From Campylobacteraceae bacterium (GTDB lineage Bacteria > Campylobacterota > Campylobacteria > Campylobacterales > Sulfurovaceae), in contig JALVUD010000008.1 in assembly GCA_027035765.1 (NCBI GenBank), positions 79,542-143,541 on the forward strand: DNA of 64,000 bases. Direction: 5' to 3'. This document shows positions 45,663-54,991 of this stretch, in pieces. A model generated the notes under the pieces. The model was not told the DNA's origin, did no database searches, and saw only the letters and a list, made by a program, of their open reading frames with translations. A program made the translations under genes and the position numbers. The stretch's first letter is position 1; each line of letters starts with the position of its first letter.

Positions 45663-45824
45663 AAAGGGCTCTCTTTCTTCAGGCAGGGTGTGTGTAAAAT
45701 AGTGAATAGTTGATTTTTTTCACTGTGAATAGGTGAATAACTGTAGTGATTCTACCGAAGCTGGGCTAAAATGAGCCTATATGTGCGTGAATAACTTGGT
45801 GAACCGTTCGTGAAAGGGAGAAGT
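45663..45824. other. oriC: Replication origin region (oriC) between dnaA and ruvC
   Basis: Four copies of GTGAATA (45702, 45725, 45733 and 45787), i.e. TATTCAC on the other strand; two are extended as GTGAATAAC. This matches the TTATTCAC/TCATTCAC-type DnaA boxes of the phylum. A T-rich run lies between the first two boxes (45711-45720). The position, upstream of dnaA and divergent from ruvC, is typical. Which stretch unwinds cannot be decided from sequence alone. Confidence 0.75.
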
Positions 45825-46346
45825 ATGGTCATTATGGGGATCGACCCGGGCAGCAGGAATCTGGGGTACTGTTTTCTGGAGTTCGGTCCCACAGGGATGA
45901 CACTGCTGGAGGCGGGCTTGTTGAAGATACCGGCCGGCTCGCTGCAGGAACAGATTGTGGAGTTGGCGGAGGGATTGGATCTTCTGCTGAAACGGCAGCC
46001 GCCGGATGAAGTGGCCATTGAGGATATCTTCTATGCTTTCAATCCCAAGACGGTTTTGAAGCTGGCGCAGTTTCGTGGGGCCTTGAGCCTGAAGATCCTC
46101 CAGGAAGTGGGTTATTTCCATGAGTACACTCCTCTGCAGGTCAAAAAGGCGCTCACCGGTAACGGCAAAGCGGCCAAGGAACAGGTCGCCTATATGGTCA
46201 AACGGCTGCTGGGAATCCGGCGGGAGATCAAACCGCTGGATATCACCGACGCCATGGCCATCGCCATCACCCATGCCCAACGGGTCCGCCTGCGGGGATC
46301 CGCCGGGGCCCAATCCAGACAAAGGAGTCAAAATGAGTCAAAATGA
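45825..46346 (+). CDS. ruvC: Crossover junction endodeoxyribonuclease RuvC
   Basis: About 173 residues. Catalytic acidic residues are in [12 protein letters not shown] (Asp near residue 6), [11 protein letters not shown] (Glu near 65) and the late DITDAMAIA (Asp near 139). It resolves Holliday junctions. The ATG at 45825 follows AGGGAGAAG and is chosen over a GTG 15 bases upstream. The gene's 3' end overlaps the start of the next gene by 14 bases. Confidence 0.94.
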   Translation: MVIMGIDPGSRNLGYCFLEFGPTGMTLLEAGLLKIPAGSLQEQIVELAEGLDLLLKRQPPDEVAIEDIFYAFNPKTVLKLAQFRGALSLKILQEVGYFHEYTPLQVKKALTGNGKAAKEQVAYMVKRLLGIRREIKPLDITDAMAIAITHAQRVRLRGSAGAQSRQRSQNESK

Positions 46347-47349
46347 GAATGTTTATGACCTTGTGATTATCGGGGGCGGCCCGGGCGGAATAGGGACCGC
46401 CGTCGAAGCGAGAGCTTTGGGGATCGAAAAGATTTTGCTGCTTGAAAAGAGTGACAACCATTCCGATACGATCCGCAAATTCTACAAAGACAACAAGCGT
46501 GTTGACAAGGATTGGCAGGGGCAGCTGGTGGAGATGGAGGGGACGATCCCTTTCATGGACGGGACCAAGGAGAGTACGCTGGATTTCTTCGACTGTCTGA
46601 TCGACCGGCATGTGATTGACAGCCATTTCAACTGTGAAGTGGACAAGATCACCAAAGGAGACGACGGGATCTTTACCGTTCGGGCCGGCTGCGGAGAGTT
46701 TCGGGGGCGCTATATCGTCATCGCCATCGGACGAATGGGCAAACCCAACAAGCCCTCTTACAAGATTCCTCCCTCGATTCGGAAACGGGTCAATTTCAAC
46801 CTCGATCAGTGTAATCAGGGAGAGAAGATTCTGGTGGTCGGCGGCGGTGATACCGCGACAGAATATGCGGTGGAACTGAGCGAAAGCAATGATGTGACGC
46901 TCAACTACCGTCGGGCAGAGCTTACGCGCCCCAATCCCATCAACCGACAGATGATCAAGGAGGCTTTCGATACCGGGAAGATCAAGCCGAAACTGGGCGT
47001 TGACATTGAAGGGCTGGAAAATGCCCACGGCAAGGTGGAAGTTCACTTCAAAGACGGTACGCAGGAAGTCTTCGATCGGGTGATTTACGCCATCGGCGGA
47101 ACGACACCGGTGGATTTTCTCAAAAATGCTAATTTACAGCTGGATGCCACCGGAGAGCCGGTGATCAAGGAGAATCTGGAGACCAGTGTGGAGGGAATCT
47201 ACATCGCCGGAGACATCGCTTTCAAAAGCGGCGGGAGTATCGCCATCGCCCTCAATCACGGCTATCGTATTGTTCAGGATATTATCCGCCACGGCAAAGT
47301 CAAGCTCTCCAAACCCGATCTGCAGCAGGAGTGTCATCAAAAGAAATAA
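46333..47349 (+). CDS. fqrB: FqrB-type flavodoxin:quinone reductase (TrxR-like flavoprotein without CxxC)
   Basis: 338 residues. FAD-binding [13 protein letters not shown] (about 15-27), NAD(P)-binding [12 protein letters not shown] (about 172-183) and a final FAD motif YIAGDI near 300. There is no CxxC pair, unlike thioredoxin reductase. The overall sequence closely follows Helicobacter FqrB (HP1164), e.g. [27 protein letters not shown] and LNYRRAEL. FqrB passes electrons between NADPH, flavodoxin and quinones. The ATG with AAAGGAGT lies inside the ruvC 3' end. It converges with, and overlaps by 13 bases, the transpeptidase gene. Confidence 0.82.
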   Translation: MSQNENVYDLVIIGGGPGGIGTAVEARALGIEKILLLEKSDNHSDTIRKFYKDNKRVDKDWQGQLVEMEGTIPFMDGTKESTLDFFDCLIDRHVIDSHFNCEVDKITKGDDGIFTVRAGCGEFRGRYIVIAIGRMGKPNKPSYKIPPSIRKRVNFNLDQCNQGEKILVVGGGDTATEYAVELSESNDVTLNYRRAELTRPNPINRQMIKEAFDTGKIKPKLGVDIEGLENAHGKVEVHFKDGTQEVFDRVIYAIGGTTPVDFLKNANLQLDATGEPVIKENLETSVEGIYIAGDIAFKSGGSIAIALNHGYRIVQDIIRHGKVKLSKPDLQQECHQKK

Positions 47350-49064
47350 TGACGCTTTTTCTTCCGTTCTTTTCGGAGAGGGTTGAGGCGTTTCTCGGGC
47401 ACTTTGAAACTCTGTTTTTTGTGACCGGCCATCGATTCCCAGATGATCTGGTCATGCAGATAGATATCGTAGAAGAAGTAGTCCTTGCCGTTGGCACGGC
47501 GCACCGTAAAGTAGACGATATGAACCGGGATCGCCTTTTTCAGCCGAATAGTGGTGGGGCGGTTGCTCTCCAGAATCTCCCGGATCTTCTCCGGGGTGTA
47601 GTTTCCGGCGGCATAGTGCAGCAGCAACTCCATGAAATCTATCGGTTTTTCCACCCGCATACAGCCTGAACTGAAGACCCGGTAGCGGTAGCCGAAGAGC
47701 TTTTTGTTGTCGGTATCGTGAAGATAGACCGAGTATTTGTTGGGGAACATAAATTTCACTTTTCCCAGGGCGTTGCTGTCGCTGGGAAACTGGACGAAGC
47801 GGTAGGGAATCGGCCGTTGATCATGTTCGTAGCTGAAGAGCTTTTCGAAATCGAGCTCCACCTCCGGAGCGTTGGGTTTGTAGCTGGTAAAGACGTGGAT
47901 GTCGTGCTGCCGGAGATAGTCGGGGTTTTTCTTCAGCATAGGGATCAGATCCCGCCGGACCAGATTGTCTGGGATGGTCCAGGTGGGGTTGAGGACCATG
48001 TAGGTCATTTTGCTGTCAAAGATCGGAGTAGGGCGATCGATGCGTCCGACGACCACATCACTGGCAAAGACAGGTCGGCCATTGCGGTAAAAGCGCATTT
48101 TGTATTCGGGAACGTTGACCTCCACATAGTCGTTTTCCCACTGATGGGGGTAGAGTTTGAGTTTTTCCAGATTGACCAGAATCTTTTTGATGTATTCACT
48201 CTTTGGTGTGTTGAGGTAGTGGATCACCTTGTTGTCTATCGTCTCACCGGGAGGGAGTTTGAAACGTTCCCGGAAGCTGCGGACCGCTTCGGCGAAACGG
48301 CGGTCAAACTCATTGTCTTCGGGCAGATTCCTGGGATAGTCGCCGAAAAATTTCATCATCCTTTTGATCTGGGAAATCCGGCTGTCGCTGCTGTTGATCC
48401 GCAAGGTACGTCCCTGGGAGAGTTTGGGAAAACGGGGCATATGCCGGTACTTCTGCAGCAGAGCGACCAGGGAACGATAGCGGTGTTCCAGCGGGATCTG
48501 CTGACGAAGAAAACGCTGCAGATCCTTCTGCGTCAGCACCGTAAAGAGTGTTTGGGGATCGGGAAGCTTTTTGGGGTGGATATCCCAGGCGGCCTGGACA
48601 TCCTGGGTCTCTTTGAGGCGTTTGAGTTTGCGTTGGACCAGGGGCCAGTCCACATCGCCCACCCGGAGAAAATTGAGCAGCTGCATCAGGGCGTCGCTCA
48701 TCAGCACATCGAGGCGTGCCCGGACAGCGGGGAGGCTGGCCGGAGAGATGCTGCCGCTGTCCAGAGCGAAGGAGAGCCGTTTGATTTCGCTGCGGTTGAA
48801 ATTTTTATGGTTGTAGTTGAAGAGCGGATTCTCCAGTGCCTGCAACAGGGCGGCATAGTTGGCGGCATTCTGGGGCCCGACCCAGAGCGGACGGAATTGA
48901 TTGAGCCGATAGAGCTCGGTCACCTGCTGGCTGAAAGGGCTGTGGAGTTTGGTCTCAAGGGTCTGGGTGATCTGCTCGGAGAGGGGATCGGCAGCGGAAG
49001 GGGCAGAGGCCCCAAAGGCCAATCCCAGGGTCAGCAATAAAAGAAGATAGAATTTTTTCAACAA
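47337..49064 (-). CDS. L,D-transpeptidase (YkuD domain, YcbB-like), exported
   Basis: 575 residues. A signal peptide or anchor (MLKKFYLLLLLTLGLAFG) is followed by a long N-terminal region resembling the YcbB scaffold, a peptidoglycan-binding-like segment (FGDYPRNLPEDNEFD…), then the YkuD catalytic domain: YLHDTDNKKLFG with His, and SSGCMRVEKP with the active cysteine (near 486). Such enzymes make 3-3 cross-links in peptidoglycan or attach proteins in the periplasm. The C-terminal 60 residues after the active site are a basic extension. It stands alone on the minus strand. Confidence 0.88.
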   Translation of the reverse strand: MLKKFYLLLLLTLGLAFGASAPSAADPLSEQITQTLETKLHSPFSQQVTELYRLNQFRPLWVGPQNAANYAALLQALENPLFNYNHKNFNRSEIKRLSFALDSGSISPASLPAVRARLDVLMSDALMQLLNFLRVGDVDWPLVQRKLKRLKETQDVQAAWDIHPKKLPDPQTLFTVLTQKDLQRFLRQQIPLEHRYRSLVALLQKYRHMPRFPKLSQGRTLRINSSDSRISQIKRMMKFFGDYPRNLPEDNEFDRRFAEAVRSFRERFKLPPGETIDNKVIHYLNTPKSEYIKKILVNLEKLKLYPHQWENDYVEVNVPEYKMRFYRNGRPVFASDVVVGRIDRPTPIFDSKMTYMVLNPTWTIPDNLVRRDLIPMLKKNPDYLRQHDIHVFTSYKPNAPEVELDFEKLFSYEHDQRPIPYRFVQFPSDSNALGKVKFMFPNKYSVYLHDTDNKKLFGYRYRVFSSGCMRVEKPIDFMELLLHYAAGNYTPEKIREILESNRPTTIRLKKAIPVHIVYFTVRRANGKDYFFYDIYLHDQIIWESMAGHKKQSFKVPEKRLNPLRKERKKKRHYFF

Positions 49065-49118
49065 CGAACCTTTTTTCTGGAAAAATGGATTTCAGGCAAC
49101 CAAGAGACCCGACAGTCT

Positions 49119-49751
49119 CTACTCCTCGGCCGGCTCTTCCCGGTAGAGGGACTCCCGGAAGAGATAGCGGTGATCCTCCGGCAGATGGTCATAGAGGGTA
49201 TAGGCGAGTTTGCGGATCTCCCAGAGAGCGCTTTTGTTGCTGCGCAGGGCCAGGAAGTTCTGCAGGCTCCGGGCATTGACGGTCCAGGTGAGCTCCGTCT
49301 TGTAGCACTCGGGGAGGGCAAATTTGGCATAGTCGTTGCTCACCCCCTGCTGCAGGAGACTCTGGAGGTTGTTCAACGCCCGGATCGAGGCCCGGTCCAC
49401 CTCCTCGTGATGGGTCAGCACGATGAAACGTGAAGCTCCCTCGAAATCCTCTTCGTCAAAGGGCTCGGTCTCCTTGAGTTCCTTGAGGGTGTAGCGGGTG
49501 CTCTTGACGCTGAGACTGGCCATCCGGTGGCGGGCCAGCTCCTGGAGCAGGGCCCGGCTGACTCCCTGGATGTAAAAGGTGTAGACCAGGTGCTCCAGGG
49601 TGGAAGCATGTTTGTATTTGTTGCCCACCCGGTCGATGAGCGCCCGGTCCTTCTCTCCGCCTTCGTCGCTTTTGTCGAAGCTTTGCCAGCAGGTACGGAT
49701 CGCATGGGCGCAGACCTCCAGGGGCGTATGGTGCAGCAGTGTCACTTTCAT
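49119..49751 (-). CDS. thyX: Flavin-dependent thymidylate synthase ThyX
   Basis: 210 residues with the ThyX motif RHRMASLSVKSTRY (the RHRxxSxxxxSxR type) near residues 77-90. It makes dTMP from dUMP using FAD and methylene-tetrahydrofolate. The ATG at 49749-49751 follows AGGAGGG; frames running up to 49790 would add an unlikely N-terminus. It is divergent from dgt, placing two dNTP-pool genes side by side. Confidence 0.94.
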   Translation of the reverse strand: MKVTLLHHTPLEVCAHAIRTCWQSFDKSDEGGEKDRALIDRVGNKYKHASTLEHLVYTFYIQGVSRALLQELARHRMASLSVKSTRYTLKELKETEPFDEEDFEGASRFIVLTHHEEVDRASIRALNNLQSLLQQGVSNDYAKFALPECYKTELTWTVNARSLQNFLALRSNKSALWEIRKLAYTLYDHLPEDHRYLFRESLYREEPAEE

Positions 49752-49818
49752 CGTCGTCCCTCCTGTGCGATTGGGTACAATTATAGCCAAATAGATTAAC
49801 GAGGATTACGCCGTACCC

Positions 49819-50928
49819 ATGAGACCTTTCGACCGTTTCCACCCCCTGCAGGATGACTTCAGAGATCCCTATTCCCGGGATCGGGACCGGGTGCTGCACT
49901 GCAGCTCTTTCCGGCGGCTGGAGTACAAGACCCAGGTCTTCCTCAACCATGAGGGGGACTATTTCCGTACACGGCTGACCCACTCGCTGGAGGTGAGCCA
50001 GATCGCCCGGACCCTCTCCAGGATGCTGGAGCTCAACGAGACCCTGGCGGAGGTGATTGCCCTCTCCCACGATCTGGGGCATACTCCTTTCGGGCATGTG
50101 GGAGGCGACCGTCTCGATGCCCTGCTCAAAGCCGACGGTCATCCCAACGGCTTCGAACACAATTTTCAGTCCTTCCGGGTCCTGACGACTCTGGAGAAGC
50201 GCTACAAAGATTTTGACGGGCTCAACCTCACCTTCGCCACCCTCGAAGGGGTGCTCAAACACTCCTACCCCTATGACAAACCCTTCTTCCCCGACTGGAT
50301 CCGGGAGGCCTTTGCCCTTGATCGGCACCCCTCCCTCGAGGCGATGGTAGTCGATCATGCCGACGAGATCGCCTACACCAGCCACGATATCGACGACGGA
50401 ATCAAATACGGCTTGATCGATTTTTCGGATCTGGAGGATCTGGAGATCGTGCAGGAGGTGGATCGGAGGGTACGGGCCGAAGGAATCGTTCCCGGCGAGT
50501 ATCTCTACCGCCATCGTTTCGTCGCCTCATTGATCCGGCTGCTGGTAGAGGACTTCATCGAGCATTCCCGCCCGGGGGCCGAGGCCCACCGTTCCGACCG
50601 GCCGCTCTGTGCCACGCTCCCGGCTGAGGAGCCTCTGCCCGTGAGCTTCTCCTCATCGGTGGCCACCGGACTCAAGCGGCTGAAGAAACGCCTCTATCTC
50701 AAACTCTACCGCCACGAAAAGATCGTTCGCAATATGTACGCCGGCAAACGATGTGTCGAAGCCCTCTACCGGGCTTACAGCGAGGAGCACGATCTGCTCC
50801 CCGAATCCCAGAAGGCGCTCTTTGCCCGCCGGCCGGTCCATCGGGTCATCGCCGACACCATCGCCTCCATGACCGACCGGTATGCACTGAAGCGCTACCA
50901 CCAGATCTACGGGATCTCTCTGAAATAA
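49819..50928 (+). CDS. dgt: dGTP triphosphohydrolase family protein (HD domain)
   Basis: 369 residues. The family signature is complete: FRRLEYKTQVF at the start, RTRLTHSLEVSQIAR, ALSHDLGHTPFGHVG (HD metal site) and ADEIAYTSHDIDDG. Such enzymes split dGTP or other dNTPs into deoxynucleoside and triphosphate, lowering dNTP pools and sometimes restricting phage. Divergent from thyX. Specificity for dGTP is inferred from the family. Confidence 0.9.
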   Translation: MRPFDRFHPLQDDFRDPYSRDRDRVLHCSSFRRLEYKTQVFLNHEGDYFRTRLTHSLEVSQIARTLSRMLELNETLAEVIALSHDLGHTPFGHVGGDRLDALLKADGHPNGFEHNFQSFRVLTTLEKRYKDFDGLNLTFATLEGVLKHSYPYDKPFFPDWIREAFALDRHPSLEAMVVDHADEIAYTSHDIDDGIKYGLIDFSDLEDLEIVQEVDRRVRAEGIVPGEYLYRHRFVASLIRLLVEDFIEHSRPGAEAHRSDRPLCATLPAEEPLPVSFSSSVATGLKRLKKRLYLKLYRHEKIVRNMYAGKRCVEALYRAYSEEHDLLPESQKALFARRPVHRVIADTIASMTDRYALKRYHQIYGISLK

Positions 50929-51060
50929 TCGAAAGCAGGCTGTCGTCCAAACGGCGTTTTCCCGCTGCACCGTCCGCCGGATGATGCTTCCGAAGGCGCG
51001 ATGGGAAACATTTGGATATAATGCGCGCAATTTCATAAGAATACACTGTTAGGAAACATC

Positions 51061-52884
51061 ATGCAAAAGATCAAAAACATCGCCGTCATCGCCCACGTCG
51101 ACCACGGCAAAACCACCCTCGTCGACGGACTGCTCCAGCAGAGCGGCACCTTCGCCGCCCACCAGGAGGTGGATGAGCGTGTGATGGACAACAACGACAT
51201 CGAAAAAGAGCGGGGGATCACCATCCTCTCCAAAAACACCGCCATTACTTACGGTGACCACAAGATCAACATCATCGACACCCCGGGCCACGCCGATTTC
51301 GGCGGCGAGGTGGAGCGGGTGCTCAAGATGGTCGACGGGGTGCTGCTCCTCGTCGATGCCCAGGAGGGGGTCATGCCCCAGACCAAATTCGTTCTCAAAA
51401 AGGCGATCGAGCTGGGCCTCAAGCCCATCGTCGTCGTCAACAAGATCGACAAGCCCGCCGCCGAGCCCGAGCGGGTTGTCGACGAAGTCTTCGATCTGCT
51501 GGTAGCCCTGGATGCCAGTGACGAGCAGCTGGAGTTCCCGGTCCTTTACGCCGCCGCCAGAGACGGCTACGCCAAATGGAACCTGGAGGATGAGAACAAA
51601 GACCTGACGCCACTCTTCGAGGCGATCATCGAGCATGTTCCCTATCCGGAAGGCTCTGCCGAGGCGCCGGCCCAGGCCCAGATCTTTACCCTCGATTATG
51701 ACAATTTCGTCGGCCGGATCGGCGTGAGCCGGATCTTCAACGGCCGGGTCAAAAAAGGGGACGAGTATCTCCTGATCAAAGCCGACGGTGAAAAAGTCAA
51801 GAGCCGGGTGAGCAAACTGATCGGATTCCGGGGACTGGACCGGATCGAGATCGACGAGGCCGAAGCGGGAGATATCGTCGCCGTCGCCGGCTTCAGTGAT
51901 ATCGACGTCGGGGACACCCTGGCCGATCCCGAGAAGCCGATGGCACTGGATCCTCTCCATATCGAAGAGCCCACCCTCAGCGTTATCTTCAGTGTCAACG
52001 ACGGCCCCCTGGCCGGCACCGAGGGCAAACATGTCACCTCCAACAAAATCCGCGAACGTCTCGAAAAAGAGATGGAGACCAACATCGCTATGCGGATGGA
52101 GCCTCTGGGGGACGCCAGCTTCAAAGTCTCCGGACGGGGAGAGCTGCAGATCGGGATTCTGGCGGAGAATATGCGTCGGGAGGGCTTCGAGTTCCTCATG
52201 GCCCGTCCCGAAGTGGTCATCAAAGAGGAGAACGGTGTACGGATGGAGCCCTTCGAGCACCTTGTCATTGACGTACCCGAGGAGTTTCAGGGGACCGTCA
52301 TCGAAAAGCTGGGCAAGCGCAAAGCCGAGATGACCTCCATGACCCCCATGCCCGACGGTACCGTTCGGATCGAGTTCGAAATTCCCGCCCGGGGCCTCAT
52401 CGGTTTCCGCAGCGAATTTCTCACCGACACCAAAGGGGAGGGAGTCATGAACCACTCCTTCCTGGAGTATCGCCCCTATACCGGCACCGTCGAGAGCCGG
52501 ACCCAGGGAGCCCTGGTCTCCATGGACAACGGCGAAGCGGTGGCCTTCAGCCTTTACAACCTTCAGGCGAGAGGCATTCTCTTCATCGAGCCCCAGGCCA
52601 AGGTCTACAACGGGATGGTGATCGGTGAAAGCGCCCGCCCCGGCGACTTGGAGGTCAACCCTCTCAAGGGCAAGCAGCTGACGAACATGCGCTCCGCCGG
52701 AGCCGACGACGCCATCAAACTGGTTCCCCCCCGCAAGTTGACCCTGGAGCAGGCGATGGAGTGGATCGAAGATGACGAACTGGTGGAGGTCACTCCCGAA
52801 AATATCCGTATCCGCAAGAAACACCTCGACCCCGCCGCTCGCCGCCGCTCCCAACGGGACAAGAAAAACGCCGCGCAGGCGTAA
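51061..52884 (+). CDS. typA: Ribosome-associated GTPase TypA/BipA
   Basis: 607 residues. The GTPase domain carries [15 protein letters not shown] (G1), [11 protein letters not shown] (G2), [11 protein letters not shown] (G3) and NKIDKP (G4), followed by EF-G-like domains and the BipA-specific C-terminal domain ([20 protein letters not shown]). It acts in ribosome assembly and stress or cold adaptation. A TATAAT box is at 51017-51022. The last residues are basic. A hairpin and a heptamer array follow the stop. Confidence 0.96.
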   Translation: MQKIKNIAVIAHVDHGKTTLVDGLLQQSGTFAAHQEVDERVMDNNDIEKERGITILSKNTAITYGDHKINIIDTPGHADFGGEVERVLKMVDGVLLLVDAQEGVMPQTKFVLKKAIELGLKPIVVVNKIDKPAAEPERVVDEVFDLLVALDASDEQLEFPVLYAAARDGYAKWNLEDENKDLTPLFEAIIEHVPYPEGSAEAPAQAQIFTLDYDNFVGRIGVSRIFNGRVKKGDEYLLIKADGEKVKSRVSKLIGFRGLDRIEIDEAEAGDIVAVAGFSDIDVGDTLADPEKPMALDPLHIEEPTLSVIFSVNDGPLAGTEGKHVTSNKIRERLEKEMETNIAMRMEPLGDASFKVSGRGELQIGILAENMRREGFEFLMARPEVVIKEENGVRMEPFEHLVIDVPEEFQGTVIEKLGKRKAEMTSMTPMPDGTVRIEFEIPARGLIGFRSEFLTDTKGEGVMNHSFLEYRPYTGTVESRTQGALVSMDNGEAVAFSLYNLQARGILFIEPQAKVYNGMVIGESARPGDLEVNPLKGKQLTNMRSAGADDAIKLVPPRKLTLEQAMEWIEDDELVEVTPENIRIRKKHLDPAARRRSQRDKKNAAQA

Positions 52885-52890
52885 TGACAG

Positions 52891-52913
52891 CACTTGACAA
52901 AAACTGTCAGGTG
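52891..52913 (+). terminator. Hairpin after typA
   Basis: CACTTGACA pairs with TGTCAGGTG (one G-U) across a 5-base loop, 7 bases past the typA stop. No T-run follows; the heptamer array begins 8 bases later. Confidence 0.45.
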
Positions 52914-52920
52914 CGTCAAA

Positions 52921-52969
52921 CTCCTAACTCCTAACTCCTAACTCCTAACTCCTAACTCCTAACTCCTAA
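52921..52969. repeat. Tandem heptamer array (CTCCTAA)x7
   Basis: Exactly seven perfect copies. Read on the minus strand (GTTAGGA-type), the array supplies the last residues and TAG stop of the flavoprotein gene ending at 52959, just as the GTGAGGA array does for mobA. Confidence 0.95.
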
Positions 52970-54170
52970 CGGATTCCCCTGCCCGCATTCCCGTCGTCCA
53001 AGCCCAGTGGAAATTGAACCCTCCCCGGTCGCCGTCCACATCCAGGATCTCTCCGGCAAAGTAGAGCCCCGGAAGCTTTCGCGACTCCATGCGTTCGGGA
53101 TCGATCTCGGCCAGATCGATCCCGCCGGTGGCGACTTCGGCGTATCGGAAATCCCGGGTTTTTTGGATGGGGAGTTTCAGATGTTTGATCGTATAGACGA
53201 GTCGGCCGATCCTTTTGCGGTTGAGATCCTTTTCGGTTGCGGTTCTGATCCCGGCGATCTCCAGGATAATCGGAACCAGTTTCCGGTGCAAAACCCCCTC
53301 CAGCCAGAGCTCCAGAGACAGATCACGTTCCGGATCGATCCGTTCCGTCAGCAGTTTGCTCAAGCGCTCTTTGCTCCACTTCGGCGTCAGATCGACGGAG
53401 AGTTCGCAGGATTCCCACTCCGCCAGCCGCAGACTCGCCTCCCGGCTCAGATCCAGCACCGCCAGGCCGCTGACGCCGTAATCGGTAAAAAGCAGATCCC
53501 CCTCCCGCTCCGTAACGAGGCTCCCCGAGGCCAGGAGCCCCACTCTGGCGGGGAGTTTGACTCCTGCCGCCTGCCTGGGCCAGGAGGCGTCGCTCTCCAG
53601 GGCCACCAGTGCAGGTCGGGGTGGGAATAGGCGGTGTCCCAGGCTCTGGGCGAAGAGCATCCCTGCATTGCTGCCCCCCAACTGGGGAGCGGCGGGAGAA
53701 CCGGTGGTAAGAAGGAGTTGGCGGCATCGATGGCTCCCCTCGGAACTCTCCACAACAAACTCATCCTGATCCTGCCGGATCCCGGTCACTTGACATCCGG
53801 TGACAATCCTGACACCCAGGCGTTGACACTCCCTTGTCAGGAGCTTGACGACACTGGCGGCCTGGCGTCCCATAGGGAAAAGTTTTCCTTCCTCCTCCTC
53901 TTCCGTTTCGATCCCGACAGAACGGAGAAAATCAAGGATCCTTTTTGCGTCGTAGCCCTGGAGCGTCTTTTTGACAAGTTCGGGACGGGTGCTGTGGAAG
54001 CGGGCAGGGGCTGGACGGCGATTGGCGATATTGCAACGCCCGTTTCCGCTGACGAGGATTTTTTTGCCGGGACGGTTATTCTGCTCCATGAGGAGGACTT
54101 CGATCCCGCGACGTGCCGCCGTGATCGCCGCCGCCATCCCCGCCGCTCCCGCACCAACGACAATCAGCAT
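52959..54170 (-). CDS. HI0933/BaiN-family NAD(P)/FAD-dependent oxidoreductase
   Basis: About 403 residues. FAD-binding start MLIVVGAGAAGMAAAITAAR, the family motif GKKILVSGNGRCN (about 36-48), a middle DSAL-like region with LLFTDYGVSG, and a C-terminal GLYFAGEILDVDGDRGGFN. Members are flavoproteins of mostly unknown substrate. The ATG at 54168-54170 is chosen because longer frames would translate repeat DNA. That ATG lies inside a perfect 10-base-stem hairpin (54166-54188), which may hinder initiation. The last codons are made by the heptamer array at 52921-52969. Confidence 0.85.
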   Translation of the reverse strand: MLIVVGAGAAGMAAAITAARRGIEVLLMEQNNRPGKKILVSGNGRCNIANRRPAPARFHSTRPELVKKTLQGYDAKRILDFLRSVGIETEEEEEGKLFPMGRQAASVVKLLTRECQRLGVRIVTGCQVTGIRQDQDEFVVESSEGSHRCRQLLLTTGSPAAPQLGGSNAGMLFAQSLGHRLFPPRPALVALESDASWPRQAAGVKLPARVGLLASGSLVTEREGDLLFTDYGVSGLAVLDLSREASLRLAEWESCELSVDLTPKWSKERLSKLLTERIDPERDLSLELWLEGVLHRKLVPIILEIAGIRTATEKDLNRKRIGRLVYTIKHLKLPIQKTRDFRYAEVATGGIDLAEIDPERMESRKLPGLYFAGEILDVDGDRGGFNFHWAWTTGMRAGESVRS

Positions 54171-54371
54171 TGGGATTTTCCCAATGCTGAAGTGAGGAGT
54201 GAGGAGTGAAGAGTGAAAGGCCGAAAGCTCTGCTTTCGGATGGTGAATGGTGAATGGTGAATGGTGAATGGTTTCGGTATGCGTTGCGCTGCAACGCTTC
54301 TTTTGAAAAGACAAGAAGCGCCGGAGGTGCCCCTTTCATCCAACATCCAACATCCAAAATCCAAAATCGAT
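54166..54371. repeat. Mosaic of three hairpins and three heptamer arrays
   Basis: In order: hairpin 54166-54188 (10-base arms AGCATTGGGA/TCCCAATGCT, loop TTT); array 54191-54218 (AGTGAGG type, four copies, decaying); hairpin 54221-54239 (CCGAAAGC-TCT-GCTTTCGG); array 54241-54271 (TGGTGAA, four exact copies plus TGG); hairpin 54281-54297 (GCGTTGC-GCT-GCAACGC); array 54337-54371 (CATCCAA, three exact and two decayed copies). All three hairpins are perfect and have 3-base loops. The block fills the gap between two divergent genes. Confidence 0.9.
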
Positions 54372-54418
54372 AAAATCATATGGCATTATACAGAGCCAAA
54401 ACTGCAAAAGGAGCCTTC

Positions 54419-54733
54419 ATGTCCGCACTGGTTGAATTTGCCATGTTTCCGACCGATCAGACCGAATCCAAAAGCGCCTTCGTCGCCCGGGTTCTGGATC
54501 TTGTGGATCGCAGCGGTCTGCCCTACCGTCTGACGCCGATGGGAACCATTATCGAAGCGGAGAGCGTCAGCGAGATCTTCGCCCTTATCGAGCAGGCCTA
54601 CGAAGACCTGGAAACAGATTGCAACCGGATCTACAGTGTCATCAAAATCGACTACAGAAAAGGCCCCGTCGGCCGGCTGGAGAAAAAGATCGCTTCAGTG
54701 GAAGAGAAGCTGGGCAGGAAGCTCAACGGATAG
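54419..54733 (+). CDS. MTH1187/UPF0045 family thiamine-binding-type protein
   Basis: A 104-residue ferredoxin-like-fold protein: SALVEFAMFPTDQ at the start, LPYRLTPMGTIIEAE in the middle and SVIKIDYRKG near the end match the UPF0045 (DUF77) pattern. Several relatives bind thiamine or its pyrimidine moiety. The ATG at 54419 has AAAAGGAG in front; an in-frame ATG at 54380 lies next to the repeat block and has no such site. It is followed by a short membrane protein and purM on the same strand. Confidence 0.82.
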   Translation: MSALVEFAMFPTDQTESKSAFVARVLDLVDRSGLPYRLTPMGTIIEAESVSEIFALIEQAYEDLETDCNRIYSVIKIDYRKGPVGRLEKKIASVEEKLGRKLNG

Positions 54734-54778
54734 CTTCGCTATAATCGCACCATTATCAATTATCAAGGAGCGTCCATC

Positions 54779-54991
54779 GTGTGTGCGGAACGAATGCAGC
54801 GAATCTTCCTCGCTATTATCCTGGGGATCAACATGGGCCTGGCGGCCACCCAGCCCCAGATCGCCTTTCTGGTTCAGCTGGCCGTGATCATTCTCCTTCT
54901 GATCGGCGGTTTTGCGGGTAAATGCCTCTCCCTGGAGATTCTGCGGCAGTTCCTGCCTCCCTGTGACGCCTCCGGCAAGGAGCGCTCATGA
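54779..54991 (+). CDS. Small DUF2892-type membrane protein
   Basis: 70 residues. Begins CAERMQRIFLAIILGINMG, as in DUF2892 proteins, with two hydrophobic helices (about 8-23 and 28-47) and a short tail with a cysteine. The GTG at 54779 follows AAGGAG at 8 bases; an ATG five codons later is the alternative. A TATAAT box lies at about 54737. It overlaps purM by 4 bases, so the two are coupled. Function is unknown; DUF2892 is often fused to rhodanese domains. Confidence 0.7.
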   Translation: MCAERMQRIFLAIILGINMGLAATQPQIAFLVQLAVIILLLIGGFAGKCLSLEILRQFLPPCDASGKERS

